Below, piece by piece: positions 49,677 to 62,109 of a stretch of DNA of 64,000 nucleotides. Both the position numbers and the translations under genes were made by a program. Source of the DNA: Lelliottia sp. JS-SCA-14. Lineage in GTDB: Bacteria > Pseudomonadota > Gammaproteobacteria > Enterobacterales > Enterobacteriaceae. Positions within the stretch are counted from its first letter, which is position 1. Each line of letters begins with the position of its first letter. The stretch is from the NCBI RefSeq assembly GCF_035593345.1, contig NZ_CP141606.1, positions 1 through 64,000 on the forward strand, given 5' to 3'. Below the pieces are notes generated by a model that saw nothing but the letters and a program-made list of their open reading frames with translations, did no database searches and was not told the DNA's origin.

Positions 49677-50969
49677 ATGGATATTTCTGTGACTACCGCA
49701 AAAACAGGCCGTCGTCGTTACCTGACGCTGCTGATGATTTTTATTACCGTAGTGATTTGCTACGTCGACCGCGCCAACCTGGCCGTGGCCTCCGCGCATA
49801 TTCAGAAAGAGTTTGGCATTTCGAAAACGGAGATGGGCTACATCTTCTCGGCGTTTGCCTGGATGTACACTATTTGCCAGATCCCTGGCGGACGCGTGCT
49901 GGACCGCCTGGGCTCCCGCACCACCTATTTCATTGCCATTTTCGGCTGGTCCGTTGCGACGCTGTTACAGGGTTTTGCCACCGGTCTGCTGTCGCTGATT
50001 GGTCTGCGCGCCATTACCGGCGTCTTCGAAGCGCCCGCTTTCCCGACCAATAACCGCATGGTCACGAGCTGGTTCCCGGAGCAAGAACGCGCCTCGGCGG
50101 TGGGGTTCTACACCTCCGGGCAGTTCGTCGGCCTGGCGTTCCTGACGCCGCTACTGATCTGGATCCAGGAGATGTTGAGCTGGCACTGGGTGTTTATCAT
50201 CACCGGTGGGATCGGCATCATCTGGGCGCTGATCTGGCATAAAGTTTACCAGGCCCCGCGCAAAACCAAGGGTATCACTCAGGCGGAGCTGGATTACATT
50301 GAACAGGGCGGCGGTCTGGTGGACGGCGATGCACAGATCGAAAACAAGGTCCGCGCGCCGCTGACCAAAGCTGACTGGAAACTGGTGTTCCATCGCAAGC
50401 TGGTGGGCGTTTACCTGGGTCAGTTCGCGATTGCCTCCACCCTGTGGTTCTTCCTGACCTGGTTCCCGAACTACCTGACTCAGGAAAAAGGCATCACCGC
50501 GCTGAAAGCCGGTTTCATGACCACGGTGCCGTTCCTGGCGGCATTTGTCGGCGTGCTGTTGTCCGGCTGGATTGCCGACAGGTTAGTGCGCAAAGGCTAC
50601 TCAATTGGTTTCTCGCGCAAGCTGCCGATTATTTTCGGCCTGCTGATCTCCACCTGCATCATGGGCGCGAACTACACCAATGACCCGGTGTGGATCACCG
50701 TGCTGATGGCGGTCGCCTTCTTCGGCAACGGTTTTGCGTCGATCACCTGGTCGCTGGTCTCCTCGCTGGCACCGATGCGCCTGATTGGCCTCACCGGCGG
50801 CGTGTTTAACTTTGCCGGTGGTCTGGGCGGTATCACGGTGCCGCTGGTGATTGGCTATCTGGCGCAGGCGCACGGCTTTGCGCCCGCCCTGACCTACATC
50901 TCCGTCATCACCCTGATTGGTGCGCTCTCCTACATCCTGCTGGTGGGCGATGTTAAACGAGTAGGCTAA
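49677..50969 (+). CDS. dgoT: D-galactonate/H+ symporter DgoT
   Basis: DgoT is an MFS importer of the anion:cation symporter family with 12 helices; a full topology is visible across 430 residues. The family segment [11 protein letters not shown] near residue 28, with Asp and Arg in the first helix, is conserved. It is separated from dgoD by the ERIC element and is last in the operon. Confidence 0.95.
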   Translation: MDISVTTAKTGRRRYLTLLMIFITVVICYVDRANLAVASAHIQKEFGISKTEMGYIFSAFAWMYTICQIPGGRVLDRLGSRTTYFIAIFGWSVATLLQGFATGLLSLIGLRAITGVFEAPAFPTNNRMVTSWFPEQERASAVGFYTSGQFVGLAFLTPLLIWIQEMLSWHWVFIITGGIGIIWALIWHKVYQAPRKTKGITQAELDYIEQGGGLVDGDAQIENKVRAPLTKADWKLVFHRKLVGVYLGQFAIASTLWFFLTWFPNYLTQEKGITALKAGFMTTVPFLAAFVGVLLSGWIADRLVRKGYSIGFSRKLPIIFGLLISTCIMGANYTNDPVWITVLMAVAFFGNGFASITWSLVSSLAPMRLIGLTGGVFNFAGGLGGITVPLVIGYLAQAHGFAPALTYISVITLIGALSYILLVGDVKRVG

Positions 50970-50985
50970 ATCTTCGCGATGCTTT

Positions 50986-51019
50986 ACCCTGATGCGATAT
51001 CCGCGCATCAGGGTCTTTT
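50986..51019 (+). terminator. Terminator-like hairpin abutting the yidR start
   Basis: ACCCTGATGCG (50986-50996) and CGCATCAGGGT (51004-51014) form a perfect 11-bp stem followed by CTTTT. The hairpin ends 2 bases before the yidR ATG, and its 3' arm contains the only Shine-Dalgarno-like AGGG. Confidence 0.7.
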
Positions 51020-51020
51020 C

Positions 51021-52247
51021 ATGAAACAAATCACCTACGCTCCCCGCCATCATCAGCTTACGAACATCAACACCTGGACGCCTGACAGCCAGTGGCTGGC
51101 GTATGACGTGCGCCCATCCGGCGCGTCTTTTACCGGCGAGACGATCGAGCGAGTCAATGTGAAAACGGGCGAAACCGAGGTGATCTATCGCGCTGAACAG
51201 GGCGCGCACGTCGGCGTGGTGACCGTTCATCCCACGGATGACCAATACGTCTTCATTCATGGCCCGGAAAACCCGGATGCAAGCTGGCAGTATGATTTTC
51301 ACCACCGTCGCGGCGTGATAGCGCAAAACGGCCAGGTGAAAAATCTCGATGCGATGGACATCACCGCACCCTTTACCCCCGGCGCGCTGCGCGGCGGAAG
51401 CCACGTTCACGTTTTTAGTCCCAACGGACAGTTCGTCAGCTTTACCTATAACGACCATGTCCTGCATGAGCGCGACGTGGCGCTGGATCTGCGCAATGTC
51501 GGCGTCGCCGCGCCGTTTGGCCCGGTCACCCCGCAGGGCAACCATCCGCGCGAATATGCGGGAACATTCTGGAGCGTGCTGATCAGCCGCACGACCCCGA
51601 CGCCACGCCCAGGCAGCGATGAGATCAATCGCGCCTACGAAGAGGGCTGGGTGGGAAACAACCGGATAGCCTTTATCGGCGACACGCTGTCTGAGCGGGG
51701 CGAAAAAGTGCCGGAGCTGTTTATCGTTGATTTGCCTAAAGATGAGGCAGGCTGGAAGCGCGCAGGCGACGCGCCGCTGGAAGGCACAGTGGAAAACATG
51801 CCCGCGCCGCCCGCAGGCGTGGTGCAGCGCCGTTTAACCTTCACCCATGAAAATCGTTATCCGGGGCTGGTCAACGTGCCGCGCCACTGGGTGCGCAGCA
51901 ACCCTCAGGGCAGCGAGATCGCGTTTCTGATGCGCGATGATAACGGTATTGTGCAGCTGTGGCTGATTGCGCCAGAGGGCGGCGAACCGCGCCAGCTGAC
52001 GCATAACCAGAGCGATATTCAGTCGGCGTTTAACTGGCATCCGTCGGGCGACGCGCTCGGTTTTGTGCTGGATAATCGCATTGCCTGCTGCGATGCGCGC
52101 AGCGGAGAAGTGAGGTTTCTGACGTCCGATCACGGCAATCCGCCGTCGGGCGATGCCGTGGTGTTCTCACCGGATGGCCGTTATGTGGCGTGGATGGAAG
52201 AGACAGTCGGTTTCCGTCAGCTTTGGATGACTGAAACCGGAGAGTAA
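51021..52247 (+). CDS. yidR: DUF3748 beta-propeller protein YidR
   Basis: YidR is a TolB-like beta-propeller protein of unknown function. The 408-residue product starts MKQITYAPRHHQLTNINTWTPD, matching E. coli YidR (415). Repeated blade motifs such as VFSPNGQFVSF, FNWHPSGDALGFVLDN and VFSPDGRYVAWM are visible. No signal peptide is present, so it is probably cytoplasmic. Its stop directly abuts the stop of yidQ. Confidence 0.9.
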   Translation: MKQITYAPRHHQLTNINTWTPDSQWLAYDVRPSGASFTGETIERVNVKTGETEVIYRAEQGAHVGVVTVHPTDDQYVFIHGPENPDASWQYDFHHRRGVIAQNGQVKNLDAMDITAPFTPGALRGGSHVHVFSPNGQFVSFTYNDHVLHERDVALDLRNVGVAAPFGPVTPQGNHPREYAGTFWSVLISRTTPTPRPGSDEINRAYEEGWVGNNRIAFIGDTLSERGEKVPELFIVDLPKDEAGWKRAGDAPLEGTVENMPAPPAGVVQRRLTFTHENRYPGLVNVPRHWVRSNPQGSEIAFLMRDDNGIVQLWLIAPEGGEPRQLTHNQSDIQSAFNWHPSGDALGFVLDNRIACCDARSGEVRFLTSDHGNPPSGDAVVFSPDGRYVAWMEETVGFRQLWMTETGE

Positions 52248-52580
52248 TCAGGGGGCAGACATCTCGGCGGGCGGGATAACGGCGTTGGTCATCTTCGTCT
52301 GCTGCTCGCTTTTTTCGACGCGTGACCGCACTGAGCTATCGGTGCGGAACAGATCCCACGGCACCAGCAGCGTGTCCATCACCGCCGTGAACGGCAGATC
52401 CAGAATCACCAGGGATTTGGTGCCCCAGTTGGTCTCGTCATCCGAGATCATATTCGCGCTGGCGCGCGTGCCCGGATATGTTCCTTCTTTACCGCCGGTG
52501 TGAGACATCACGCTCGAACACCCGCAAAGTAAAACCACTACGCTGCATGTTGTCAGCTTTATCAGAACATTTTTCATCAT
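52248..52580 (-). CDS. yidQ: Lipoprotein YidQ (DUF1375)
   Basis: The 110-residue product is a small predicted lipoprotein of unknown role. The signal peptide MMKNVLIKLTTCSVVVL ends in the lipobox LCGC, with Cys21 as the acylated residue. E. coli YidQ is nearly the same length and sequence. The real start may be the second ATG codon (52577). Confidence 0.92.
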   Translation of the reverse strand: MMKNVLIKLTTCSVVVLLCGCSSVMSHTGGKEGTYPGTRASANMISDDETNWGTKSLVILDLPFTAVMDTLLVPWDLFRTDSSVRSRVEKSEQQTKMTNAVIPPAEMSAP

Positions 52581-52757
52581 CAGTCAATCAATGTTAATGG
52601 CACGACATAACGGCAATATCGAGTTATAGCGAGCCATGTACGAAAAGAATAGCTGGAAAGCGCTGCTCTGTGGCAGGCATCGCAATTTCACTCTTTGTGC
52701 TGTAGTCCCAGTCTATGCGAGTCCTCGCAAAGTGCAAAAAAATCTCGCATTTAACCT
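52581..52757. other. yidQ-ibpA intergenic region
   Basis: About 180 bases upstream of the heat-shock promoter hold a small inverted repeat (GCGAGTCCTCGC near 52718) and no supported gene. Confidence 0.4.
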
Positions 52758-52785
52758 CTTGAAAAGACCGAAACCAAACCCATTT
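52758..52785 (+). promoter_or_regulatory. Sigma-32 heat-shock promoter of ibpAB
   Basis: CTTGAAA (52758-52764), a 14-base spacer and CCCATTT (52779-52785) match the sigma-32 consensus almost perfectly. The promoter is about 105 bases upstream of ibpA. Confidence 0.9.
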
Positions 52786-52791
52786 TAGAGA

Positions 52792-52892
52792 GGTAGCCGA
52801 AGAACGAACACGCCTGATGGGTGTTTGGTGGCACAACGGCCTGTCCATGGTGGAAGGCAAACATTACTCGCTGATTTCAGGAGCTTTGATCT
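52792..52892 (+). promoter_or_regulatory. ROSE-type RNA thermometer in the ibpA leader
   Basis: The leader forms successive hairpins. In the last one TCGCT (52868-52872) can pair with the Shine-Dalgarno AGGAG (52879-52883). This follows the UYGCU/SD rule of ROSE elements that melt on heat shock. The E. coli ibpA leader is the model. Confidence 0.75.
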
Positions 52893-53303
52893 ATGCGTAA
52901 TTTCGATTTTTCCCCGCTGTACCGTTCTGCAATTGGTTTCGATCGCCTGTTCAACCATTTAGAAAATAACTCAAGCCAGAGTAACGGCTACCCTCCATAC
53001 AACGTTGAGCTGGTTGACGAAAACCACTACCGCATCGCGATTGCCGTCGCCGGTTTTGCCGAGAGCGAACTGGAAATCACCGCGCAGGACAACCTGCTGG
53101 TGGTGAAAGGGGCGCATACCGCCGAGCAGAAAGAGCGTACCTATCTCTACCAGGGCATTGCTGAGCGCAACTTTGAGCGCAAATTCCAGCTTGCCGAGAA
53201 CATCCACGTTCACGGTGCGAACCTGGTCAACGGCCTGCTGTTTATCGATTTGGAACGTGTGATTCCGGAAGAGAAAAAACCGCGCCGTATCGAGATCAAC
53301 TAA
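52893..53303 (+). CDS. ibpA: Small heat-shock protein IbpA
   Basis: IbpA is an alpha-crystallin chaperone that binds denatured proteins and inclusion bodies for later refolding by DnaK/ClpB. The 136-residue product has an N-terminal [20 protein letters not shown], an alpha-crystallin domain at about 37-125 and the C-terminal anchoring motif in RIEIN. It is controlled by sigma-32 and the RNA thermometer upstream. Confidence 0.97.
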   Translation: MRNFDFSPLYRSAIGFDRLFNHLENNSSQSNGYPPYNVELVDENHYRIAIAVAGFAESELEITAQDNLLVVKGAHTAEQKERTYLYQGIAERNFERKFQLAENIHVHGANLVNGLLFIDLERVIPEEKKPRRIEIN

Positions 53304-53436
53304 TTAAGCGGGTCGCCTGTGCGGCCCACCCAGAGTGGCTTGCCGAAACGGGAGCCGGTGCGAATCCGTCAGGATTTGCAGGAACAACTGCGCACTAAAA
53401 ACAGTGCTTAACTCGCTTCTCAGAAGGAGATTAACG
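53304..53436 (+). promoter_or_regulatory. ibpA-ibpB intergenic leader, probable second RNA thermometer
   Basis: The 133-base leader is rich in potential stems (for example CGGGTCGCC with GGCCCACC), with AAGGAG before ibpB. In E. coli the ibpB leader is also thermosensitive; the same function here is inferred from position. Confidence 0.45.
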
Positions 53437-53865
53437 ATGCGTAACTACGATTTATCCCCCCTGCTGCGTCAGTGGATTGGTTTTGACAAACTGGCTAACG
53501 CCCTGCAAAGCACGGCTGAACAACAGAGTTTTCCGCCGTACAACATCGAAAAGAGCGATGACAACCACTACCGCATCACGCTCGCGCTGGCCGGGTTCCG
53601 TCAGGACGATCTCGACATCCAGCTCGAAGGCACGCGCCTGACCGTGAAAGGGACGCCGGAAAAACCGCAAACCGAGACCCAGTGGCTGCATCAGGGCCTG
53701 GTGACTCAGCCGTTTAGCCTGAGCTTTACCCTGGCCGACCATATGGAAGTTTCCGGTGCGACCTTTACCAACGGGCTGTTGCACATCGACCTGACGCGCA
53801 ACGTCCCGGAAGCGCTGGCCCCGCAGAAAATTGCGATCAGCGAGCGTCCGGCGTTGAATAGCTAA
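53437..53865 (+). CDS. ibpB: Small heat-shock protein IbpB
   Basis: IbpB works with IbpA to hold aggregated proteins in a refoldable state. The start at 53437, after AAGGAG, gives 142 residues, the E. coli length, beginning [20 protein letters not shown]. The alpha-crystallin domain and the terminal [12 protein letters not shown] are present. Confidence 0.97.
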   Translation: MRNYDLSPLLRQWIGFDKLANALQSTAEQQSFPPYNIEKSDDNHYRITLALAGFRQDDLDIQLEGTRLTVKGTPEKPQTETQWLHQGLVTQPFSLSFTLADHMEVSGATFTNGLLHIDLTRNVPEALAPQKIAISERPALNS

Positions 53866-53883
53866 TACGCTGTGTTGCTCTTC

Positions 53884-53906
53884 TCCCTCTCCCTGTGGGA
53901 GAGGGC
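53884..53906. repeat. Short copy of the CCCTCTCC...GGAGAGGG repeat
   Basis: TCCCTCTCCCTGTGGGAGAG resembles the repeat at 21479. It lies between ibpB and its terminator. Confidence 0.5.
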
Positions 53907-53934
53907 ACCAGACCGCACAAAGCCCGACCTCTCC

Positions 53935-53961
53935 AAAGCCCCGCTTCGGCGGGGCTTTTTT
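53935..53961 (+). terminator. Rho-independent terminator after ibpB
   Basis: AAAGCCCCGC, a TTCG tetraloop, GCGGGGCTTT and further T bases. Confidence 0.92.
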
Positions 53962-54040
53962 GTGCGCCATCACCCATACATTCCCCGCAACCTCTGCGAG
54001 AATCCCCTTAATCACTAAGGATATGCGCAGGGAAAAGGTC

Positions 54041-55702
54041 ATGAGTGATATCGCGTTAACGGTTAGCGTGTTGGCCCTGGTTGCGGTGGTTGGGCTGGGG
54101 ATTGGCAATATCAAAATCCGCGGTGTCGGATTTGGCATTGGCGGGGTGCTGTTCGGCGGGATTTTTGTCGGCCATTTCGCCGATCAGCTTGGGCTGACCC
54201 TCAGTGCGGAAATGCTGCACTTCATCCAGGAATTCGGCCTGATCCTCTTCGTCTACACCATCGGTATTCAGGTCGGCCCTGGGTTTTTCGCCTCGCTTCG
54301 CGTCTCCGGCCTGCGCCTGAATCTCTTTGCCCTCGGCATTGTGGTGATGGGCGGTCTCGTTACTGCCATTCTGCACAAACTCTTTGAAATTCCGCTTCCG
54401 GTGGTGCTGGGGATCTTCTCCGGCGCGGTCACCAACACCCCTGCGCTGGGGGCCGGGCAGCAAATCCTGCGCGATCTGGGCATTGCGCCAGACGTCGTCG
54501 ATCAAATGGGGATGAGCTATGCGATGGCCTACCCGTTCGGGATTTGCGGTATTCTGCTGACCATGTGGCTGGTGCGCGTGCTGTTTCGCATCAACGTCGA
54601 TGACGAGGCGAAAAAGCATGAATCGACGATGACCAACGGCCACATGCTGATCAAAACCATCAACATCCGCGTCGAAAACCCCAATCTGAACCAGATGGCG
54701 ATTCAGGATGTGCCGATCCTGAACAGCGCCAACATCATCTGCTCGCGCCTGAAACGCGATGAGATGCTGATGGTGCCCTCGCCCGGCACCGTGATTCAGC
54801 TCGGCGATTTACTGCATCTGGTCGGCCAGCCCGGCGATCTGCACAGCGCCCAGCTGGTGATCGGTCAGGAGGTGGATACGTCGCTCTCCACGCGCGGCAC
54901 CGACATGCGCGTCGAACGCGTGGTGGTCACCAACGAGCAGGTTCTGGGCAAGAAAATCCGCGATCTGCAGGTGAAAGAGCGCTACGACGTGGTGATCTCG
55001 CGCCTTAATCGCGCGGGCGTTGAGCTGGTCGCCAGCCCGGATGCCAGCCTGCAGTTTGGCGATATCCTCAATCTGGTGGGCCGCCCGTCGTCCATCGATG
55101 CCGTCGCCGATATGGTCGGCAACGCGCAGCAAAAATTGCAGCAGGTGCAGATGCTGCCAGTGTTTATCGGCATTGGGCTCGGCGTGCTGCTCGGCTCTAT
55201 TCCCCTGTACGTGCCCGGTTTCCCGGTGGCGCTGAAGCTCGGTCTGGCGGGCGGGCCGCTGATCATGGCGCTGATTCTGGGGCGGATCGGCTGTATCGGG
55301 AAGCTGTACTGGTTCATGCCACCGAGCGCGAACCTGGCCCTGCGCGAGCTGGGGATCGTGCTGTTCCTGTCGGTGGTGGGGCTGAAATCCGGCGGAGACT
55401 TTATCCACACCCTGACCCAGGGCGAGGGGATAAGCTGGATTGGCTACGGGATTGTCATCACCGCGGTGCCGCTGCTGACGGTCGGGATACTGGCGCGGAT
55501 GTTCGCGAAGATGAACTACCTGACCCTGTGCGGGATGCTGGCCGGGTCGATGACCGATCCACCCGCGCTGGCCTTCGCCAATAACCTGCACGCCACCAGC
55601 GGCGCGGCGGCGCTTTCGTACGCCACCGTTTATCCGCTGGTGATGTTCCTGCGCATCATCACCCCGCAGCTACTGGCCGTGCTGTTCTGGGGGATAGGCT
55701 AA
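54041..55702 (+). CDS. yidE: AspT/YidE/YbjL-family putative transporter YidE
   Basis: YidE belongs to the aspartate:alanine antiporter-type family. From 54041 it has 553 residues, identical in length to E. coli. Five to six helices come first ([20 protein letters not shown] onward), then two cytoplasmic TrkA-C domains (about 190-275 and 280-360), then a second helical half. Substrate is unknown. The last 33 bases overlap the end of yidP on the other strand. Confidence 0.93.
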   Translation: MSDIALTVSVLALVAVVGLGIGNIKIRGVGFGIGGVLFGGIFVGHFADQLGLTLSAEMLHFIQEFGLILFVYTIGIQVGPGFFASLRVSGLRLNLFALGIVVMGGLVTAILHKLFEIPLPVVLGIFSGAVTNTPALGAGQQILRDLGIAPDVVDQMGMSYAMAYPFGICGILLTMWLVRVLFRINVDDEAKKHESTMTNGHMLIKTINIRVENPNLNQMAIQDVPILNSANIICSRLKRDEMLMVPSPGTVIQLGDLLHLVGQPGDLHSAQLVIGQEVDTSLSTRGTDMRVERVVVTNEQVLGKKIRDLQVKERYDVVISRLNRAGVELVASPDASLQFGDILNLVGRPSSIDAVADMVGNAQQKLQQVQMLPVFIGIGLGVLLGSIPLYVPGFPVALKLGLAGGPLIMALILGRIGCIGKLYWFMPPSANLALRELGIVLFLSVVGLKSGGDFIHTLTQGEGISWIGYGIVITAVPLLTVGILARMFAKMNYLTLCGMLAGSMTDPPALAFANNLHATSGAAALSYATVYPLVMFLRIITPQLLAVLFWGIG

Positions 55703-56416
55703 CAGCTCGTCCGGGTGGATGCGCCGCAGATGGTAGTCCACCTGATAATCGCTGGTATTACGGAACATCACCGAATAATTGAGGAACTCGCCGCTGTCGC
55801 TGTAGGAAAGGGAGGTAATGCGCAGCAGCGGCGTCTGTTCCGGTAAGTTCATCAGGTTTGCCATCTGGCGGTCCGCCAGCACCGGCGTCAGGCTCTCGTA
55901 ATTCCCGCTGATGGTGATCCCGCACTCCTTCTCGATGTAATCAAACTTCGACCCCTCAAGATGCGCCAGCGACAGGTTGCGAAACAGCTTCACGGGCATA
56001 AAGCTGTCCTCCAGCATCAGCGGTTTTCCCTCGACGTAACGCACCCGGCGCGAAAAGTAGATCCGTTCATCTATCTGGATGCGCAGCTGGCTGGCGATAG
56101 CGGGCGGGGCGGGCATCACTTCAAACTGCAACACCTTGCTCTGCACCTCTTTGCCCTGCTGGCGTAGCACTTCCACCAGCCCGGTCAGATTGGTGGTTTC
56201 GTGGTGAACGTCCTTGCGCGCGACGAAGGTGCCGCTGCCGTGACGGCGCACCACCAGCCCCCAGCCGACCAGCAGATCGATAGCCTTGCGGATCGTCATG
56301 CGCGCCACGCCGAACTCCTGCGCCAGCGCCTTTTCGCCAGGCAGCGGGCTGCCGACGTTGTAATCGGACGAATTGAGCCGCAACCGGAGTCTGTCGGCTA
56401 TGGATTTGTAGATCAC
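55670..56416 (-). CDS. yidP: GntR/UTRA-family regulator YidP
   Basis: YidP has an N-terminal winged helix (about 5-72, with [25 protein letters not shown]) and a C-terminal UTRA ligand-binding domain, typically sensing sugar phosphates. Starting at the GTG at 56416, after GAGAGG, the product has 248 residues and begins [14 protein letters not shown] like E. coli YidP; upstream in-frame codons are not family-like. It is divergent from the alpha-glucoside PTS operon and is the likely regulator. Confidence 0.9.
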   Translation of the reverse strand: MIYKSIADRLRLRLNSSDYNVGSPLPGEKALAQEFGVARMTIRKAIDLLVGWGLVVRRHGSGTFVARKDVHHETTNLTGLVEVLRQQGKEVQSKVLQFEVMPAPPAIASQLRIQIDERIYFSRRVRYVEGKPLMLEDSFMPVKLFRNLSLAHLEGSKFDYIEKECGITISGNYESLTPVLADRQMANLMNLPEQTPLLRITSLSYSDSGEFLNYSVMFRNTSDYQVDYHLRRIHPDELLAYPPEQHGQ

Positions 56417-56637
56417 CTGTAGACCTCTCTGCGCTGATTCATGCGGGCATCGCGTCTTAACATGTCCATATTTTGAACTGAAAGTAGACCTGAGTGAGCA
56501 AATTAAAACCATGAATGCGATCACGGAACGCAGCGGGACGCGGTGTTAGCCGCTGAGTAAATTCTTATCCTCAGTTCAGGCCAGCACAAAACCAATAAGG
56601 CCAAACCCCCTACAGGTTGTTACATGAGGATTTAAAG
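56417..56637. promoter_or_regulatory. Divergent yidP/glv control region
   Basis: The octamer GTAGACCT occurs twice (56419-56426 and 56484-56491) and could be part of operators for the GntR regulator YidP. No strong promoter can be fixed by eye. Confidence 0.4.
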
Positions 56638-59573
<2,936 letters not shown>

Positions 59574-59650
59574 TCCCGCCGACCGGCATCCCAGATGCCG
59601 GTCAATTTACGCTATGCTGAAGCCTGCTTGCGCGACGACAAGGAGCCTTC

Positions 59651-59998
59651 ATGAAAATTTCCCAGCTGGGCGAAGCGCCGGACTATCGGTTTTCTCTCGC
59701 CAATGAACGCACATTTCTGGCATGGATCCGCACCGCGCTGGGGTTTCTTGCCGCAGGTGTCGGGCTGGACCAGCTCGCCCCGGATTTTGCCACTCCCCTG
59801 ATTCGCGAAGTGCTGGCGCTGCTGCTCTGTCTGTTCGCCGGTGTGCTGGCGATCTACGGCTACCTCCGCTGGCTGCGCAATGAAAAGGCGATGCGCCTCA
59901 AGCAGGATCTGCCCTACACGCGCGGGCTGCTGGCAATCAGTGTGATTTTACTGACGGTGGCGGGCGTGGTGATGGCGCTGGTGTTCTATGGCGGATAG
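59651..59998 (+). CDS. yidH: DUF202 inner-membrane protein YidH
   Basis: The 115-residue protein has three hydrophobic helices (about 28-46, 53-72 and 93-113). It carries the DUF202 start FSLANERTFLAWIRTALGFLAAG. Function is unknown. The gene overlaps yidG, a related protein, by 11 bases. Confidence 0.92.
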   Translation: MKISQLGEAPDYRFSLANERTFLAWIRTALGFLAAGVGLDQLAPDFATPLIREVLALLLCLFAGVLAIYGYLRWLRNEKAMRLKQDLPYTRGLLAISVILLTVAGVVMALVFYGG

Positions 59999-60335
59999 CC
60001 GCAAAGCGCGGCGGGAAGTCGATCCCGGCCTGCAGCCTGAACGCACGTCGCTCGCCTGGCTGCGCACACTGCTCGGCTACGGCGCGTTGATTGCGCTGGC
60101 GATTAAACACAACTGGCACCGCACCGGTCTGCCGTTCTGGGTATCGCTGGTGGTGCTGGCGCTGGTGGCGACAATTCTCTGGCGCTACACCCGCAGCCGC
60201 AATCTGATGGACGTGAATCGCGATGATTTTGTGCAGCCGAAAGCGGTGCGTGACAAATTCTTGATCTCTCTCGCAGTACTCTCCCTCGCATTGCTGTTTG
60301 CTGTTACGCACTTACAGCAAATTCTGAATTTTTAG
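59988..60335 (+). CDS. yidG: DUF202 inner-membrane protein YidG
   Basis: The 115-residue protein shares the DUF202 signature with YidH (GLQPERTSLAWLRTLLGYGALIA) and has three predicted helices. It is followed after 8 bases by yidF, so yidHGF form an operon of unknown role. Confidence 0.92.
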   Translation: MADSRKARREVDPGLQPERTSLAWLRTLLGYGALIALAIKHNWHRTGLPFWVSLVVLALVATILWRYTRSRNLMDVNRDDFVQPKAVRDKFLISLAVLSLALLFAVTHLQQILNF

Positions 60336-60343
60336 GGTCGTCA

Positions 60344-60805
60344 ATGACAGGATGCCACGAGAGTACCCGCGTGGTTGTGGTGGATAACTGCAACGTACGT
60401 GAACCAGGGAAGGTGTATCAATCGTTACGTCAGAGCGGAAGCAAAAACCTCCATTTTTTACCCCAGACGCTGGGCGAAAAGCCCGTCACGCCAGAGGTCT
60501 GGGGCCAGTTCTTAACGCAGATTTTTGCCATGTGGGTTCGGGAGGATATCGGGCAGATTTCGGTGCGCCTGTTCGACGAAACGCTCAACGGCTGGTGCGG
60601 CACCGCGCTGTGCGAGAAGAAGGACCTGCTGAAATGCCAGACCTGCCCTGGCCGCCGCTTATGCACGGCGGCCAATGACGACGAACTCTGTCAGGGCTAT
60701 CTGGCGTTCTATAACTACAGCGCACCCTTTATGAAAGTGATGCGCGATTTGAAAAAGCACAACCGCTCGACGCAGGAGCTGATGGCGCTGTTACGACAGA
60801 AGTGA
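60344..60805 (+). CDS. yidF: Uncharacterised protein YidF
   Basis: The 153-residue product matches E. coli YidF, which has been listed as a possible regulator without firm evidence. A cysteine-rich segment ([23 protein letters not shown] near 85-108) could bind a metal or iron-sulfur cluster. It overlaps the end of the convergent dsdA by 15 bases. Confidence 0.88.
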   Translation: MTGCHESTRVVVVDNCNVREPGKVYQSLRQSGSKNLHFLPQTLGEKPVTPEVWGQFLTQIFAMWVREDIGQISVRLFDETLNGWCGTALCEKKDLLKCQTCPGRRLCTAANDDELCQGYLAFYNYSAPFMKVMRDLKKHNRSTQELMALLRQK

Positions 60806-62092
60806 CGGACGGCCCTTCGCCAGGTATTTCGCCATCTCCGCTTCCGGGACCATACCGCCGCCGGTCGCCCAGACGAGGTGCGTCGCGTTCGGCTGAACAG
60901 GCACCCGCACCGGCCCGGCCATGCCCGCCAGCGCCGATGGCTCGAGGCGAATCCCCTCTTCCTGCGCCAGCCAGCCCAGCATGTCGTACATGCTCTGATC
61001 GGACAGGGTGTAGAAGCCATCCAGCAGGCGCTCCATGGCACGACCTACAAACCCGGACGCGCGCCCGACCGCCAGTCCGTCCGCCGCCGTGACGTTATCA
61101 ATCCCCAGATCCTGCACCGCAATCTCATCGTGCAAACCGGTATACACCCCCAGCAGCATGCACGGTGAATGGGTCGGCTCGGCGAAGAAGCAGTGAACAT
61201 GGTCGCCAAAGGCCAGCTTGAGACCAAACGCCACGCCGCCAGGGCCACCGCCCACGCCGCACGGGAGATAGACATACAGCGGATGATCCGCATCCACCAC
61301 GCGCCCCTGCTCGGCAAACTGCGCTTTCAGGCGCTCACCTGCGACGGCATAACCTAAAAAGAGCGTGCGGGAGTTTTCGTCGTCGATAAAGAAACAGTTC
61401 GGATCGCTCTCAGCGGCCTTGCGCCCTTGCTCCACCGCCACGCCGTAATCCTGCTCGTACTCCACCACTTCCACGCCGTGGCTGCGCAATTTGGCCTTTT
61501 TCCACTCGCGGGCGTCGGCCGACATATGCACCGTCACCTTAAAGCCGACGCGGGCGCTCATGATGCCAATCGACATCCCGAGGTTGCCCGTCGAGCCGAC
61601 GGCGATGCTGTACTGGCTGAAAAAGTCCTTGAAGCGCGGCTCCAGCAGAATGCTGTAATCGTCCGTGAGCGACAGCAGCCCCGCTTCCAGCGCCAGCTTT
61701 TCGGCGTGGGTCAGCACTTCATAAATCCCGCCGCGCGCTTTAATGGAGCCGGAGATCGGCAGATGACTGTCTTTTTTCAGCAACAGGGTGCCGTTAATCG
61801 GCGTCGCAAATTCCTTCGCCAGTCGGCTCTGCATGGCAGGAATAGCCACCACGTCGGACTCGATAATGCCGTTTTTGGCGGCAGTTTCCGGGAAGGCTTT
61901 CGCCAGGTAAGGCGCAAACCGCGCCAGGCGTGCGTGGGCATCCTTCACATCCGCCTGGGTCAGCCCGACGTACGGCAACCCTTCGGCAAGCGAGGTGGTG
62001 CGCGGGTTAAACCAGGTGGTCTCTTTCAGCGCCATCAGATCCTCTACCAGAGGAAATTGGGCGATTAAGGTGGTGATGCTTGCGTTTTCCAT
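60791..62092 (-). CDS. dsdA: D-serine dehydratase (ammonia-lyase)
   Basis: DsdA uses pyridoxal phosphate to convert D-serine to pyruvate and ammonia. The PLP lysine lies in [12 protein letters not shown] near residue 116 and the phosphate loop is CGVGGGPGG. The product has 433 residues against 442 in E. coli. The main difference is near residue 396, where [15 protein letters not shown] replaces a segment about 14 residues longer, while six residues follow the usual GR end. The catalytic core is unaffected. Confidence 0.95.
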   Translation of the reverse strand: MENASITTLIAQFPLVEDLMALKETTWFNPRTTSLAEGLPYVGLTQADVKDAHARLARFAPYLAKAFPETAAKNGIIESDVVAIPAMQSRLAKEFATPINGTLLLKKDSHLPISGSIKARGGIYEVLTHAEKLALEAGLLSLTDDYSILLEPRFKDFFSQYSIAVGSTGNLGMSIGIMSARVGFKVTVHMSADAREWKKAKLRSHGVEVVEYEQDYGVAVEQGRKAAESDPNCFFIDDENSRTLFLGYAVAGERLKAQFAEQGRVVDADHPLYVYLPCGVGGGPGGVAFGLKLAFGDHVHCFFAEPTHSPCMLLGVYTGLHDEIAVQDLGIDNVTAADGLAVGRASGFVGRAMERLLDGFYTLSDQSMYDMLGWLAQEEGIRLEPSALAGMAGPVRVPVQPNATHLVWATGGGMVPEAEMAKYLAKGRPSLLS

Positions 62093-62109
62093 AGTACGTC
62101 TCTTCGCGC

